Assembly: GCF_015070375.1 (NCBI RefSeq)
Contig: NZ_JADCLL010000009.1
Coordinates: forward strand, 62,001-126,000
Direction of reading: 5' to 3'
From: Nocardioides kribbensis
GTDB taxonomy: Bacteria; Actinomycetota; Actinomycetes; Propionibacteriales; Nocardioidaceae
Length of the DNA stretch: 64,000 nucleotides
Position 1 is the first letter of the stretch. Each line of letters starts with the position of its first letter. Both the position numbers and the translations under genes were made by a program. The notes under the pieces are model-generated. The model was not told the DNA's origin, did no database searches, and worked only from the letters and a program-made list of their open reading frames with translations. Below, piece after piece: positions 63,079 to 64,000 of the stretch.

Positions 63079-64000
63079 TCAGGCGGGGTCCTGCGGGGGC
63101 CGCAGCACGACCTCCACCAGCCGCGCGAGGTCGGCGCCGAGGGCCTGCTCGGGCACCCGCACGTGCGTGCCGGCCACGTCGACGTCGTAGACGAAGCGGT
63201 CGGCGCCGCCCGACTCCGCCGCGCGCGCGGCGGCCGCCGCGAGGTCGACGCGCTCGAGCAGCGAGCGGGCCTCGGCCGCGCGCGGGTCGTCGTCGGCGTC
63301 GAGGTCGAGGTCGGCCTCGGCGCGCAGGCCGGCGAAGCCGCCCGTGCGCCGCACCGTCAGCCGACGGCCCGGGTCGGCGCCGCGACCGACCGCACCGTCC
63401 TCCCCCGCGCGGCCGCCACCGGCCCGCGGCGTCACCCCGACCTCCTCCCACGCCGCGCCGACGGCGTCGGCGTGCACCCCGGCCGCAGCGACCGTCGCGG
63501 CCGCGAAGCCGGCGAAGTCGGTGCGCGGACCGACCCGGCCGCCGGTGAGCGCGGCGTACCAGATCGCGCCGGCGCCCTCGGCGCTCGAGCCGCCGACCGC
63601 GACCGCGGCGAGCTGGAAGGCGCGGTTGGGGATGCCGGAGTTGAGGTGGACCCCGCCGTTGTCCTCGCTGGTCTCGACGTAGTCGTCGAGGTGGCCGGGC
63701 TGGGGGTCGGTGCCCAGGCGCGGGTCGTCGTAGGCCGTGCCCGGCGCGCGCATGTCGCGCAGGCCGCGCGCGGCCACCCCGGGCAGGAAGATGTCGGCCC
63801 CGATCAGCCAGTCGGCCTCCTGCGGCGACTGACCGAGCAGGCGCTGCGCGAGGCAGGCGGCGAAGACGTCGGAGACCGACTCGTTGAGGGCACCCGACTG
63901 CCCCTGGTAGACCAGCCCCGCGCTGCGCTCGGTGACCGCGTGGGCCAGCTCGTGGGCGAGCACGTCGACCGCGGCGGTGAAGCGACCGAAGACCTCGCCG
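63079..64000 (-). CDS. M4 (thermolysin/protealysin-like) metalloprotease fused to an emfourin-like domain; 5' end outside window
   Basis: The reverse-strand frame is open to the right edge, giving about 306 C-terminal residues. The protease part has the HExxH zinc site in LAHELAHAVTERSAG, then SGALNESVSDVFA with the third zinc ligand Glu, and GGVHLNSGIPNRAFQLAA with the proton-relay His. After about residue 185 of the visible part a separate domain begins: RRLTVRRTGGFAGLRAEADL, then VYDVDVAGTHVRVPEQALG. This resembles emfourin, a protein inhibitor of protealysin usually encoded beside the protease. The N-terminal propeptide and start are not visible. Confidence 0.87.
   Translation of the reverse strand, partial: GEVFGRFTAAVDVLAHELAHAVTERSAGLVYQGQSGALNESVSDVFAACLAQRLLGQSPQEADWLIGADIFLPGVAARGLRDMRAPGTAYDDPRLGTDPQPGHLDDYVETSEDNGGVHLNSGIPNRAFQLAAVAVGGSSAEGAGAIWYAALTGGRVGPRTDFAGFAAATVAAAGVHADAVGAAWEEVGVTPRAGGGRAGEDGAVGRGADPGRRLTVRRTGGFAGLRAEADLDLDADDDPRAAEARSLLERVDLAAAAARAAESGGADRFVYDVDVAGTHVRVPEQALGADLARLVEVVLRPPQDPA

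Overview
The window is very GC-rich, has many GTG starts and tightly packed genes, and carries several actinobacterial hallmarks: carD-lpqE, senX3-regX3, mshA (mycothiol), DUF3263, DUF4032 and a DUF222-HNH protein of the 13E12 type. It looks like chromosomal DNA of a high-GC actinomycete, most likely Nocardioides or a close relative. The species is an inference; no rRNA is present. I see no prophage, insertion sequence or CRISPR array.

Layout. 1-6.1 kb: the end of a GAF regulator, then molybdenum-hydroxylase maturation genes (XdhC/CoxF, VWA/CoxE, MoxR/CoxD, MocA-like), without the enzyme subunits. 6.1-11 kb: an ECF sigma factor with its membrane partner, groEL under a CIRCE element, an ATP-grasp enzyme and an SGNH hydrolase. 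11.2-13.4 kb: a DUF222-HNH protein whose linker holds two copies of a dispersed 40-bp repeat, then a 29-bp tandem array derived from the same repeat. 13.4-15.2 kb: a threonine-synthase-family gene and a ThiS/MoaD sulfur carrier behind a SAM-I riboswitch, which suggests methionine rather than threonine synthesis. 15.4-39 kb: mostly single-gene units, including a PHP phosphoesterase, trehalose synthesis (otsA, otsB), ung, pdxY, a GH13 glucosidase, tRNA-Thr, rlmB-cysS, a C39 peptidase, a sulfite-oxidase-like molybdoenzyme and ispF.

39.6-49.9 kb is the most unusual block. A lone nirD is followed by a three-gene 2-oxoacid/acetoin dehydrogenase operon (E1alpha, E1beta, E2), then a SorC-type regulator, GutM, a complete glucitol-type PTS split into four proteins, a homoserine-dehydrogenase-like SAF-domain oxidoreductase, an IspD-like cytidylyltransferase and a small zinc-ribbon protein. 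The palindrome CACATATGTG lies in front of both the dehydrogenase operon and the regulator gene, so the two transcription units are probably one regulon. Two more IspD-fold proteins that lack the nucleotide-binding signature lie between this block and carD.

51-64 kb is conserved actinobacterial core: carD, a UbiA-type protein, lpqE, gpmA, phoU/senX3-regX3 around a textbook PHO box, an EamA exporter, a GGDEF-EAL protein with a damaged EAL site, YbjN, mshA, an SDR, an Asp/Glu racemase, and an M4 protease fused to an emfourin-like inhibitor domain that runs off the right edge.

A theme across the window is leaderless transcription. More than twenty first-in-operon genes have a TANNNT-like -10 hexamer only 6-8 nt before the start codon and no Shine-Dalgarno sequence. 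I used this to choose several starts.
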